From assembly GCA_002315325.1 (NCBI GenBank), contig DCGU01000043.1, positions 1 to 37,333 on the forward strand: a DNA stretch of 37,333 nucleotides. The letters run 5' to 3'. Positions within the stretch are counted from its first letter, which is position 1; the number at the start of each line of letters is the position of its first letter. Below the pieces are notes generated by a model. The model did not search any database, was not told the DNA's origin, and saw only the letters and a program-made list of their open reading frames with translations. The position numbers and the translations under genes were made by a program. The stretch comes from Clostridiales bacterium UBA1770. GTDB lineage: Bacteria > Bacillota > Clostridia > Oscillospirales > CAG-272. This document shows, in pieces, positions 8,578-15,843 of this stretch.

Positions 8578-9501
8578 ATGCCCGGTCACGGAGGAGGGGG
8601 CGGCGGCTTCGGCGGTGGCTCTCACAGCGGTTCACACGGTACGTCGCACGGCAGTACAAATAGGGGAACGTATCACGGATACCCGGCTTATCACGTTTGG
8701 GGATACGGCGGTATGCGCCGCACGCGCGGCTTGTGTACCCTATTTGCGCCACTTGCCGTTTTTACGGTTCTTACGTTGGTTTTCCTCTTCTTATTTCTCG
8801 TCAACGTGTTTCACGTCGGCGGCATCAGCGCTAAAAACGTTAGCTTAAACGAAGACGTTATCGAAGAATACGCTGACAAATATTATTACGAGGCATTCGG
8901 CAGTCTTGACGACACCGAGGATGAAATTCTGTTAATTTTTTTGGTCAATCAGACGCGTGACGGATATTTTTGTATCACGTGGGTCGGTGACCACATTGCA
9001 GCTGCCGTGGATAATGCGTTCGGCGATGAAGAGGGCAGTACCTATTTCTATGCCGTGACGCAAAACGTGTCGGACAACTTCGGCAAAACATTGGAAGATG
9101 ATATTGCCGACGTTGTCAATGCTATGCAAAGCAGCGTCACCGCCGTTTCGTCTTCTTATTTGCGAAAAGGATGCGCCGGGGACAAAGACTTTGCACCGGT
9201 TGTTTTCAACTTGACGGATATTCCCTCGTCGAAGTCATTGCGCACCGCCATGCAGGCGTTTACCGAAATCACCGGAATTCCGCTCGCCGTTGTCATTGAC
9301 GAAGAGGGAGAAGTTGTTCGCGAATCGGAAATCAACAACGGGCTCGGTTTCGGCGGTGCAGGTTTGTTGATGTTTGTGATTGCCGTTTGGCTGCTTGTCG
9401 ACGTTATCAAATCCAAGCGGAAGTTCGATGGGCTCACGGAACAACAAAAAGAACAAATCAAAAACGAAGACGATTTTAATCGGTCGGACAATTATTATTA
9501 A
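8578..9501 (+). CDS. Gly/His/Ser-rich membrane protein of unknown function
   Basis: 307 residues, family not recognised. The first 50 residues are dominated by Gly, Ser and His (GGGGGGFGGG, then SHGTSHGSTNRG), followed by a strong hydrophobic helix near 58-80. A middle domain of about 170 residues (KNVSLNEDVIEEYADKYYYE onward) probably lies outside. A second helix near 258-278 is followed by a charged cytosolic tail ending in DDFNRSDNYY. Gly-rich low-complexity tails next to one or two helices occur in TPM/YgcG-type proteins, but there at the C-terminus; here it is at the N-terminus. Strong CAGGAGGT ribosome site, 17 bases after the DUF5107 stop, so same operon. Confidence 0.7.
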   Translation: MPGHGGGGGGFGGGSHSGSHGTSHGSTNRGTYHGYPAYHVWGYGGMRRTRGLCTLFAPLAVFTVLTLVFLFLFLVNVFHVGGISAKNVSLNEDVIEEYADKYYYEAFGSLDDTEDEILLIFLVNQTRDGYFCITWVGDHIAAAVDNAFGDEEGSTYFYAVTQNVSDNFGKTLEDDIADVVNAMQSSVTAVSSSYLRKGCAGDKDFAPVVFNLTDIPSSKSLRTAMQAFTEITGIPLAVVIDEEGEVVRESEINNGLGFGGAGLLMFVIAVWLLVDVIKSKRKFDGLTEQQKEQIKNEDDFNRSDNYY

Positions 9502-9523
9502 AAAATGTAAAAAGGCAGTAATA

Positions 9524-10309
9524 ATGGAAAAAACAAACAAAAAAATAGCGGTTATTACAGGTGCCGGCAGCGGCATCGGCAAGGAATTTGCACAAAGACT
9601 GCAGGATTTCGGCACGTTTGACGAGGTCTGGGTGCTTGGACGTAACGTGGAAAAACTGCAGGCATTGTGCGAATGCGTACAGTTCCCGCTGCATCCCATT
9701 GCAGCGGATCTCTCCTGTCCCGCGGGACTTGAAACCTATGAATCCGAGCTCAAAAACGCGAACGTCACTGTTGACCTTTTGATTAACTGCAGCGGGTTCG
9801 GCAAGTTTGACGCCACGATGAATATCCCGCTTGCAGACAATCTCAATATGATTGATTTGAATTGCCGCGGTACGGCGGCTATGTGTCAGATGACAGTGCC
9901 TTTTATGACGGCCGGCAGTCGTATTATCAATATTGCGTCCGTGGCTGCATTCCAGCCGATTCCCTATATCAACGTGTATGCGGCAACGAAGGCCTTCGTA
10001 TTGTATTACAGCCGTGCGTTGAACAGAGAATTAAAAATGCAGGGCATTCGCGTGATGGCCGTCTGCCCGTTCTGGACGAAAACGAATTTCTTCAATCGTG
10101 CCGTCAATACGGATAAAGATGCCGTTGTTAAAAAATACGTTGCCATGTATCAACCGGAACAAATCGTCAAGCGCGCCTGTCGCGATATGAAACGCGGGAA
10201 AGACGTTTCCAAATTCGGTTTTATTGCCCGCGCACAGGCCGCTATGGTCAAGGCGTTTCCGCAATCCTGGATTATGTCCATTTGGATGTCCCAGCAGAAA
10301 CTGAAGTAA
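9524..10309 (+). CDS. Short-chain dehydrogenase/reductase (SDR)
   Basis: 261-residue NAD(P)-dependent oxidoreductase of the classical SDR family. The nucleotide-binding motif TGAGSGIG is at residues 12-19, the NCSG segment stands for the usual NNAG, a Ser lies before the active site (NIASVAAF), and the catalytic Tyr-Lys pair is Y152 and K156 in YAATK. The substrate is unknown; the overall pattern resembles DltE-like SDRs. The frame is open upstream to 9380, inside the previous gene, but the ATG at 9524 starts exactly at the canonical SDR N-terminus; its ribosome site (AAAGGCAG) is modest. It lies 22 bases after the membrane protein gene. Confidence 0.92.
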   Translation: MEKTNKKIAVITGAGSGIGKEFAQRLQDFGTFDEVWVLGRNVEKLQALCECVQFPLHPIAADLSCPAGLETYESELKNANVTVDLLINCSGFGKFDATMNIPLADNLNMIDLNCRGTAAMCQMTVPFMTAGSRIINIASVAAFQPIPYINVYAATKAFVLYYSRALNRELKMQGIRVMAVCPFWTKTNFFNRAVNTDKDAVVKKYVAMYQPEQIVKRACRDMKRGKDVSKFGFIARAQAAMVKAFPQSWIMSIWMSQQKLK

Positions 10310-10335
10310 AACCGCCTGCGCGGTGCCAAACATAT

Positions 10336-10374
10336 GGAAATGCTCGATTGTGTTATTCTTTTCATTGCATTTCC
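10336..10374. repeat. Inverted repeat upstream of the GH38 gene
   Basis: GGAAATGC at 10336-10343 is repeated inverted as GCATTTCC at 10367-10374, 23 bases apart. The right arm lies in the -35 region of a likely promoter with TATAAT at 10391-10396. GTGCCAAA is also directly repeated nearby, at about 10323 and 10376. It could be an operator, but it is unproven. Confidence 0.4.
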
Positions 10375-10390
10375 GTGCCAAATGTGCTAT

Positions 10391-10396
10391 TATAAT
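10391..10396 (+). promoter_or_regulatory. Probable -10 box for the GH38 gene
   Basis: TATAAT 49 bases before the start codon. No good -35 box lies at 16-18 bases, so an activator or the nearby inverted repeat may matter. Confidence 0.5.
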
Positions 10397-10444
10397 AAAG
10401 GTTATACTTTTTTTACAAAACAATAAAGAAAAGAGAGTACCAAA

Positions 10445-13243
10445 ATGAAAAAAGTACACATTATCACCTATACCCACTGGGACCGTGAGTTCCGTTGGGA
10501 ATTTGAACGCACCAGAATGAGACTCGTTGACCTGTTCGATCATTTGTTCGAAATTATGGAGCAGCGTCCCGATTATCGTTCCTTCCTGTGCGACGGTCAG
10601 TTCACGCTGATTGAGGACTATTTGGAAATCCGTCCCGAAATGAAGGACACCGTTAAGAAATACGTGGAAGCAGGCCGTCTGGAAATCGGCCCCTGGTTCA
10701 CGTTGCCCGACTGTGCGCCGATTCAGGGTGAATCCGTTGTTCGTAACATCCAGTACGGTGTTAAGAGATGCCGTGAGTTCGGCGAACCTCTGAAGTGCGG
10801 GTATAACGTCTTCTCCTTCGGTCAGATCGGTCAGCTGCCGCAGATTTACGCTGACTTTGATATCGACTCCATCATTTTCTATAAGCATATGGACGAAAGA
10901 AAGTCCAAGTATGATGAGTTCATTTGGCAGGCTCCCGACGGAACCCGCGCTCTTGCCAGCCATCTGGGCCCGGAAGCGCGTTGGAACTTCTTCTTTGCCG
11001 GCCATATTCCGCTGGTGTACGATAAGGACGCCTGGGATAAACAGTGGCAGTATAAGTGGGGCGAACTCGGTAAGGTATTCCACACTGCCAACCCCGACGA
11101 TTACGGCTGGTTCTACGACGTTCTGGATCCCGAGACCTCCTTCCATAAGGAAAACCTGCGCATGAGCATGGAGCGTTCCCTCAATACCGTTAAAAACACG
11201 GCTGCGCCCGATTGCGTGCTGATGTTCGACGGTACCGACTTTACCGAGCCGCATCCGCTCACGCCCGACTACGTCAAGGCACTGCAGGAAGAGTACAAGG
11301 GCGAGCTTGAAATCGTTCACTCCACGCTCACCGATTATTTGACCGAACTCAAGGCCGAACTGAAAGACCGCAAGGATCTCGACGTTGTGGAAGGCCCGAT
11401 GCGTGACGGTCCTGTCGGCAGCATTCATACCGACGTATTCTCCACGCACCCCGAGGTCATGATTGAGAACTCCCACACGGAAAATACCGTGATTCGTTAT
11501 GCAGAACCCCTGTCCGCAATGGCATGGAAGTTCGGCATCGACCGTTACCCGGCAACCTACCTGGAAAAGGCATGGAAGCTGATGTTCCAAAGCCACGCGC
11601 ATGACTCCATGCACGGCTTGGGCCCGAAGACGCTGGGCGAGGGCGAAGTTGCCCGTTTGTCCCAGGCCGGCATCATCGGTAAGGGCTTGGAGCGCAAGGG
11701 CTTGGAAAACATCACCAAGAACATCAACACGTCCAAGGTGAACGATACCGAATATTTCCTGGCCGTTCACAACCCCTCTTCTTTCGAGAGAAGCGAAGTG
11801 GTTGAAACCTACGTGGATATTCCCCGTGACGTTATTCTGAAGTATATTATCATCGAGGATATGGACGGCAACGCCGTACAGGTACAGGAAGTGGAACGTG
11901 CACTCAACGTCCGCGCCGGTATCTATCATCCCCGTTCCCGTAATATGCCTTTCTACTGCAATAAGGTACACCTGTTCTTCGAAGCCAACGGCATTCCCGC
12001 CGGCGGTTACAAGACCTACAAGATTAAGTGGGCCGAGAAGAAGGAATATCCTTACCCGCACGAAGACTGGGATGCTCCCAGAATTCTGGCCCACAATATG
12101 GTTAGCGGCGTAAATCAGGCTGAAAACGAATTCATCCGCGTTAAAGTGAACCCCGACGGTTCCGTTAACGTAACCGATAAGGTGACGGGCAAGAAGTACG
12201 AAAACCTCAACTACCTGATGGATATGGGCGACCGCGGCAACATGTGGTCTTACGACAACATCCCCTGCGACCGTATCATCAACTCCCTCGGTGAAAAGGC
12301 TGTCGTTGCTATCGCTGCCAACGGTCCTCTTTGCGTCAAGTTCACGGTTGACTACACCATGAAACTGCCCAAGAACTATGATTTCGCAAAGCAGCTTCGT
12401 TCCGAAGTTATGGTGGATATGCCCGTTCACGTTGAAATGACGTTGAAGAAGGGTTCCAAGTATCTGGAAGTTGTTACGAACATCAACAACACCGCCCGCG
12501 ACCATTACCTGAAGGTTTGCATGCCCACGGGCCTGCACGCTGAAAAGACCTGGGCAGAAGGTTCCTTCATGGTTTCCGAGTTCCCGGTCAATCCGTCTGT
12601 TGAACACGACGTACAGGATACCCGCGGTTCTGAACTGGCTCGTCATCCCGCACAGTTGTGGTATGACCTGGCTGACGATAAGAACGGTTTCGCCGTTTTG
12701 ACCGACGCTGCCAAGGACTACGAGATTTTGGAAGGCGACGAGGACCAGACCATTGCTATGGGTCTTGTCAGATGCACCCGCCTGCGTATTGCCTGCGATA
12801 ACCGTTTGTGGATGGAATATCCCGGTGATGAATCCAGCCAGTCTCTGCGTGAATTCACCTACCGTTACGCATTCCTGCCGCACACCGATAAGTGGGAAAA
12901 GGCCGGCTTGTACAATGAGGCACTTGCTTTCAACGCTCCTCTTAAGGTTTGCGAATTCGGCAAGCAGGACGGTATCTTCGATCTGTCCAAGAGCTTCGTT
13001 GCCGTTGACGGTGACAACCTGATTTTGTCCTCTGTGACCAAATCCGATAACGATACGCTGTTGGTTCGTCTTTACAACCCGACCGATAAGGCCATTAAGG
13101 GTACCGTATCCCTCGGCTTTGACGTCAAGTCTGCTCGTTCCATCCGTTTGGACGGCCAGGTTCGCGAAGACCTAAAGGTTTCCGGCAACAAGATTGCCGT
13201 GAACGTTGGCAAGGGCAAGATTTACACCGTAGAAATTCAATAA
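10445..13243 (+). CDS. GH38 alpha-mannosidase homologue with altered nucleophile site
   Basis: 932-residue cytosolic protein with the GH38 domain order: catalytic N-terminal barrel, three-helix bundle, beta-sandwich C-terminus. Family features present are THWDRE (zinc ligands H11 and D13), CDGQFTLIEDYLEIRPE, GRLEIGPW, the acid/base region FDGTDFTEPHP (D265 or D262) and HAHDSMHG (zinc ligand H386). GH38 enzymes normally read YLPDxFGH at the site of the zinc-binding nucleophile; here it reads YNVFSFGQ (residues 120-127), placing Phe123 where the Asp should be. Activity is therefore uncertain. Codon use is strongly biased (AAG, AAC, GAC), suggesting high expression. A hairpin follows the stop, and a sugar oxidoreductase gene comes next. 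Family certain, hydrolase activity not. Confidence 0.88.
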   Translation: MKKVHIITYTHWDREFRWEFERTRMRLVDLFDHLFEIMEQRPDYRSFLCDGQFTLIEDYLEIRPEMKDTVKKYVEAGRLEIGPWFTLPDCAPIQGESVVRNIQYGVKRCREFGEPLKCGYNVFSFGQIGQLPQIYADFDIDSIIFYKHMDERKSKYDEFIWQAPDGTRALASHLGPEARWNFFFAGHIPLVYDKDAWDKQWQYKWGELGKVFHTANPDDYGWFYDVLDPETSFHKENLRMSMERSLNTVKNTAAPDCVLMFDGTDFTEPHPLTPDYVKALQEEYKGELEIVHSTLTDYLTELKAELKDRKDLDVVEGPMRDGPVGSIHTDVFSTHPEVMIENSHTENTVIRYAEPLSAMAWKFGIDRYPATYLEKAWKLMFQSHAHDSMHGLGPKTLGEGEVARLSQAGIIGKGLERKGLENITKNINTSKVNDTEYFLAVHNPSSFERSEVVETYVDIPRDVILKYIIIEDMDGNAVQVQEVERALNVRAGIYHPRSRNMPFYCNKVHLFFEANGIPAGGYKTYKIKWAEKKEYPYPHEDWDAPRILAHNMVSGVNQAENEFIRVKVNPDGSVNVTDKVTGKKYENLNYLMDMGDRGNMWSYDNIPCDRIINSLGEKAVVAIAANGPLCVKFTVDYTMKLPKNYDFAKQLRSEVMVDMPVHVEMTLKKGSKYLEVVTNINNTARDHYLKVCMPTGLHAEKTWAEGSFMVSEFPVNPSVEHDVQDTRGSELARHPAQLWYDLADDKNGFAVLTDAAKDYEILEGDEDQTIAMGLVRCTRLRIACDNRLWMEYPGDESSQSLREFTYRYAFLPHTDKWEKAGLYNEALAFNAPLKVCEFGKQDGIFDLSKSFVAVDGDNLILSSVTKSDNDTLLVRLYNPTDKAIKGTVSLGFDVKSARSIRLDGQVREDLKVSGNKIAVNVGKGKIYTVEIQ

Positions 13244-13254
13244 AATAAAACCGC

Positions 13255-13292
13255 ACGGCGCTGTTAATTGTTTTGGCTTTTAGCAGCGCCGT
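13255..13292 (+). terminator. Hairpin after the GH38 gene, probable terminator
   Basis: A 12-base-pair stem (13255-13266 with 13281-13292, one G-U pair) with a 14-base loop is followed by TTTATAA. The T-tract is short, so it may attenuate rather than stop transcription into the oxidoreductase gene. Confidence 0.65.
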
Positions 13293-13309
13293 TTATAAAA
13301 TGGAGAAAT

Positions 13310-14497
13310 ATGAAAAAACCATCTGTATTGTTTGTCGGATTCGGCGGATACGGCAACGTCTATGCCAATGACGTCTTAAATAATCCTGCTTGCCCCGAAA
13401 TGGATATTGTCGGTGTTGTGGATCCCTTTCCCGAAAACGGGAATCATTACCAAGCATTCTTAGATCGCGGCATTCCTTTCTTTCCCACTATGGATGCGTT
13501 TTTCGCACAGGGGAAAGCAGATTTATGCGTGATTTCAACGCCCATTCAATTTCATACGGCTAACATCCTGTCTGCACTTTCTCATGGATGTCACGTCCTT
13601 TGTGAAAAGCCGCTTTGCGGCGATCCTGCCGACGTGGATAAACTGATTGCCGCACGTGACGCTGCCGGCAAAAACGTATGGATTGGCTACCAGTGGTCAC
13701 ATAATACCGCTATCGGTGCGCTCAAGGCCGATATTGCAGCGGGTAAGTTCGGTGCGCCCGTGGAACTCAAAACGTTGATTTTGTGGCCACGTGACGATAA
13801 CTATTGGGGGCGTTCCACAAAATGGGCAGGGAAGATTCACGCTGCCGACGGGTCGCTGATTTATGACAGCATCGCCAATAATGCCTGCGGTCATTATCTG
13901 CACAATATGTTCTACGTCCTGGGCGATTGTCCGAACGGCGCACTGGCGCCGAAAAACGCGGAGGCACAGCTTTTGCGTGCCAACCCAATCGAGAACTTTG
14001 ATGCCGCCCGTATCGTATGTACCATGCCGAACGGTGCGAAGTGCTTTTTCTTAGCAGCCCATACCATCGACCAAAACGTCGATCCGCTCTTCTGCTATCG
14101 ATTTGAAAAAGGCACCGTTTACTTTGCCGGTTGTGAAAATCCCGCGCAATATGGTGTGGATGAGGCGGAAAGATACGAATTCCGTAATATTAAGGCCGTA
14201 ATGAATGATGGTACGATTGTCAACTACGGTAACCCGTTTGACGATGAATGCCGCAAAATGCATTTGGCCATTCGTGCCGCCGGTGGGGAAAACGTTCCCG
14301 AACTGTGCGGGATTGAGACGGCGTCCGTCCATACCCAAACAATCGGTCGTATTCAGGAAACGTGTCCCATTCATAACGTGAAGCAAAACCTTTTGCGTCG
14401 GCGTGATATTTTGACCTACGTGGAGGGCCTCGGCAGTCGCATGACGGCTTGCTATAATCACCCCGAGAAGTATGATTTGTCCGATTTTTGGGATTGA
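13310..14497 (+). CDS. Gfo/Idh/MocA family sugar oxidoreductase
   Basis: 395-residue NAD(P)-dependent oxidoreductase acting on a sugar, polyol or inositol. The N-terminal Rossmann fold begins LFVGFGGYGNVYA (GxGxxG type), and the family EKP motif is in HVLCEKPLCGDPADVDKL near residue 97, followed by VWIGYQWSHN. The C-terminal alpha/beta domain holds the substrate site, with HYLHNMFYVLG as a typical helix. The ATG at 13310 is preceded by TGGAGAA; an upstream in-frame start at 13268 would lie in the terminator hairpin and is rejected. The ThuA-like gene starts 14 bases after the stop. ThuA and Gfo/Idh proteins often co-occur in sugar degradation operons. Confidence 0.92.
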   Translation: MKKPSVLFVGFGGYGNVYANDVLNNPACPEMDIVGVVDPFPENGNHYQAFLDRGIPFFPTMDAFFAQGKADLCVISTPIQFHTANILSALSHGCHVLCEKPLCGDPADVDKLIAARDAAGKNVWIGYQWSHNTAIGALKADIAAGKFGAPVELKTLILWPRDDNYWGRSTKWAGKIHAADGSLIYDSIANNACGHYLHNMFYVLGDCPNGALAPKNAEAQLLRANPIENFDAARIVCTMPNGAKCFFLAAHTIDQNVDPLFCYRFEKGTVYFAGCENPAQYGVDEAERYEFRNIKAVMNDGTIVNYGNPFDDECRKMHLAIRAAGGENVPELCGIETASVHTQTIGRIQETCPIHNVKQNLLRRRDILTYVEGLGSRMTACYNHPEKYDLSDFWD

Positions 14498-14511
14498 GTG
14501 TGAGGATTAAT

Positions 14512-15249
14512 ATGGTTCGCGTAACGATTTGGAACGAATTTTGGCACGAACGGCACGAGGACGTGCCGGCGCAGCTGTATCCCAGCGGCATTCACGAGTT
14601 CCTACGTGAAAAGCTGTCCTGTGATGATTTTGCCATTACAACCTCGTGGCTGGACAAGGATGAAGAGCAGGGGCTTTCTGATGAACTGCTGCAGAACACG
14701 GACGTGCTGATTTGGTGGAGCCATTGTAAACAGGACGTCCTGCGTGATGACGTGGCACTGCGTGTGGCACGCCGCGCGCACGACGGTATGGGCTTTATCG
14801 GTCTGCATTCGGCCCGGAACGGCAAACCGTTTAGGATGATGCTCGGTACCGACTGTTCAGCCGTTTGGCGTGATTGGAACGAAAAAACGCGCGTGTGGTG
14901 CACCTCCCCCGCGCATCCGATTGCGGCCGGCATCCCGCTTTCCTTTGATTTGGAAGGGGAGGAGATGTACGGCGAGCATTTCGATATCCCGCGTCCCGAT
15001 GATTTGGTGTTCGTGTCGTGGTACGCCGGCGGCGAAATCTTCCGCGGCGGTGTGACCTTTACTTATGGTCTCGGTAAGATTTTTTACTTCCATCCCGGTC
15101 ACGAGCGCTGCCGCAGCTTTTATAATCCCCACGTCATCCAAATCATAAAAAATGCAATTTATTGGGCCAATCCCGTTCCGAAAAAGGATATTTCCGGCGG
15201 AAGATTTGTGGAACCCCTGGAACCGATTGCCAACGCCGAACGGAAATAA
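14512..15249 (+). CDS. ThuA-like (trehalose utilisation) domain protein
   Basis: 245-residue cytosolic protein of the ThuA family, a glutamine amidotransferase-like fold associated with trehalose and other disaccharide use; its reaction is not firmly known. Visible blocks are the N-terminal IWNEFWHE, DVLIWWSHC near residue 64, GFIGLHSARNGKPF, the HPIAAGIP turn, FVSWYAGGEIFRGG and the C-terminal GKIFYFHPGHE. The start is the ATG at 14512 with GTGAGGAT upstream. It shares an operon with the preceding oxidoreductase; a 92-base gap to the mutarotase gene leaves room for another promoter. Confidence 0.9.
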   Translation: MVRVTIWNEFWHERHEDVPAQLYPSGIHEFLREKLSCDDFAITTSWLDKDEEQGLSDELLQNTDVLIWWSHCKQDVLRDDVALRVARRAHDGMGFIGLHSARNGKPFRMMLGTDCSAVWRDWNEKTRVWCTSPAHPIAAGIPLSFDLEGEEMYGEHFDIPRPDDLVFVSWYAGGEIFRGGVTFTYGLGKIFYFHPGHERCRSFYNPHVIQIIKNAIYWANPVPKKDISGGRFVEPLEPIANAERK

Positions 15250-15341
15250 ATCGGATACACGTATTTTTAAAGATTATCTGCAGACGCACGTATCACATAT
15301 CACGTGTAAGATGTAATTAAAAGAGAGGATAGGAAACCATT

Positions 15342-15791
15342 ATGTTAAAGGGTATTCCGAAAATCTTATCTCCCGAATTGTTAAAGGTCCTGTGCGAAAT
15401 GGGCCACAGTGACAGGATTTGCATCGGTGACGGCAATTTCCCGGCCGAAACAATGGGCAAAAACGCCATCGTTATTCGTGCCGACGGGCACGGTGTGCCG
15501 GAGCTGCTTGACGCTATCCTGCAGGTCTTCCCTCTGGACACTTACGTGGACCGGCCCGTTAAACTGATGGAACTGATGGATTGCGACAAGGGAAAAATTC
15601 AAACGCCCATTTGGGACGAATATCGTGCCATTGTTGCCAAGCACGACGCGCGCGGCGCAGCGGCTGTCGGCAATGTGGAACGCTTTGCTTTCTATGAAGA
15701 GGCAAAAAAGTGTTACTGTATTATTGCCACCGGTGAATCTGCCGTTTATGCCAACGTTATCCTGCAAAAGGGCGTTGTGACTGACGCATAA
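15342..15791 (+). CDS. RbsD/FucU family sugar mutarotase
   Basis: 149-residue protein of the FucU/RbsD family, which interconverts anomers of monosaccharides such as L-fucose or ribose. FucU-type hallmarks are the start MLKGIPKILSPELLKVLCEM, the catalytic His region MGHSDRICIGDGNFP, RADGHGVPELLDAIL and the closing aromatic region. Similarity is greater to FucU than RbsD, so L-fucose is a candidate substrate (inference). Ribosome site AGAGAGGA. It is followed at once by a strong bidirectional terminator. No fucose isomerase or kinase is in the window. Confidence 0.92.
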   Translation: MLKGIPKILSPELLKVLCEMGHSDRICIGDGNFPAETMGKNAIVIRADGHGVPELLDAILQVFPLDTYVDRPVKLMELMDCDKGKIQTPIWDEYRAIVAKHDARGAAAVGNVERFAFYEEAKKCYCIIATGESAVYANVILQKGVVTDA

Positions 15792-15801
15792 AACAAATAT
15801 C

Positions 15802-15835
15802 AAAAAGGCGAACGCCGTGCGGCGTTCGCCTTTTT
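15802..15835. terminator. Bidirectional rho-independent terminator
   Basis: A perfect GC-rich stem, AAAAAGGCGAACGCC paired with GGCGTTCGCCTTTTT around a 4-5 base loop, has a T-run on both strands. It lies between the mutarotase gene (+) and the convergent lipoprotein gene (-) and serves both. Confidence 0.93.
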
Positions 15836-15843
15836 CTATGTGA

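Noticed and set aside
10031..12883. 950-codon open frame on the minus strand
   Set aside because: It is antisense to the strongly codon-biased GH38 gene, which suppresses stop codons on the opposite strand; the translation shows no family features and it has no ribosome site or promoter.
15287..15306. CACGT...ACGTG inverted repeat before the mutarotase gene as an operator
   Set aside because: The arms are only five bases and contain ACGT, which is abundant everywhere in this window, so chance is a sufficient explanation.
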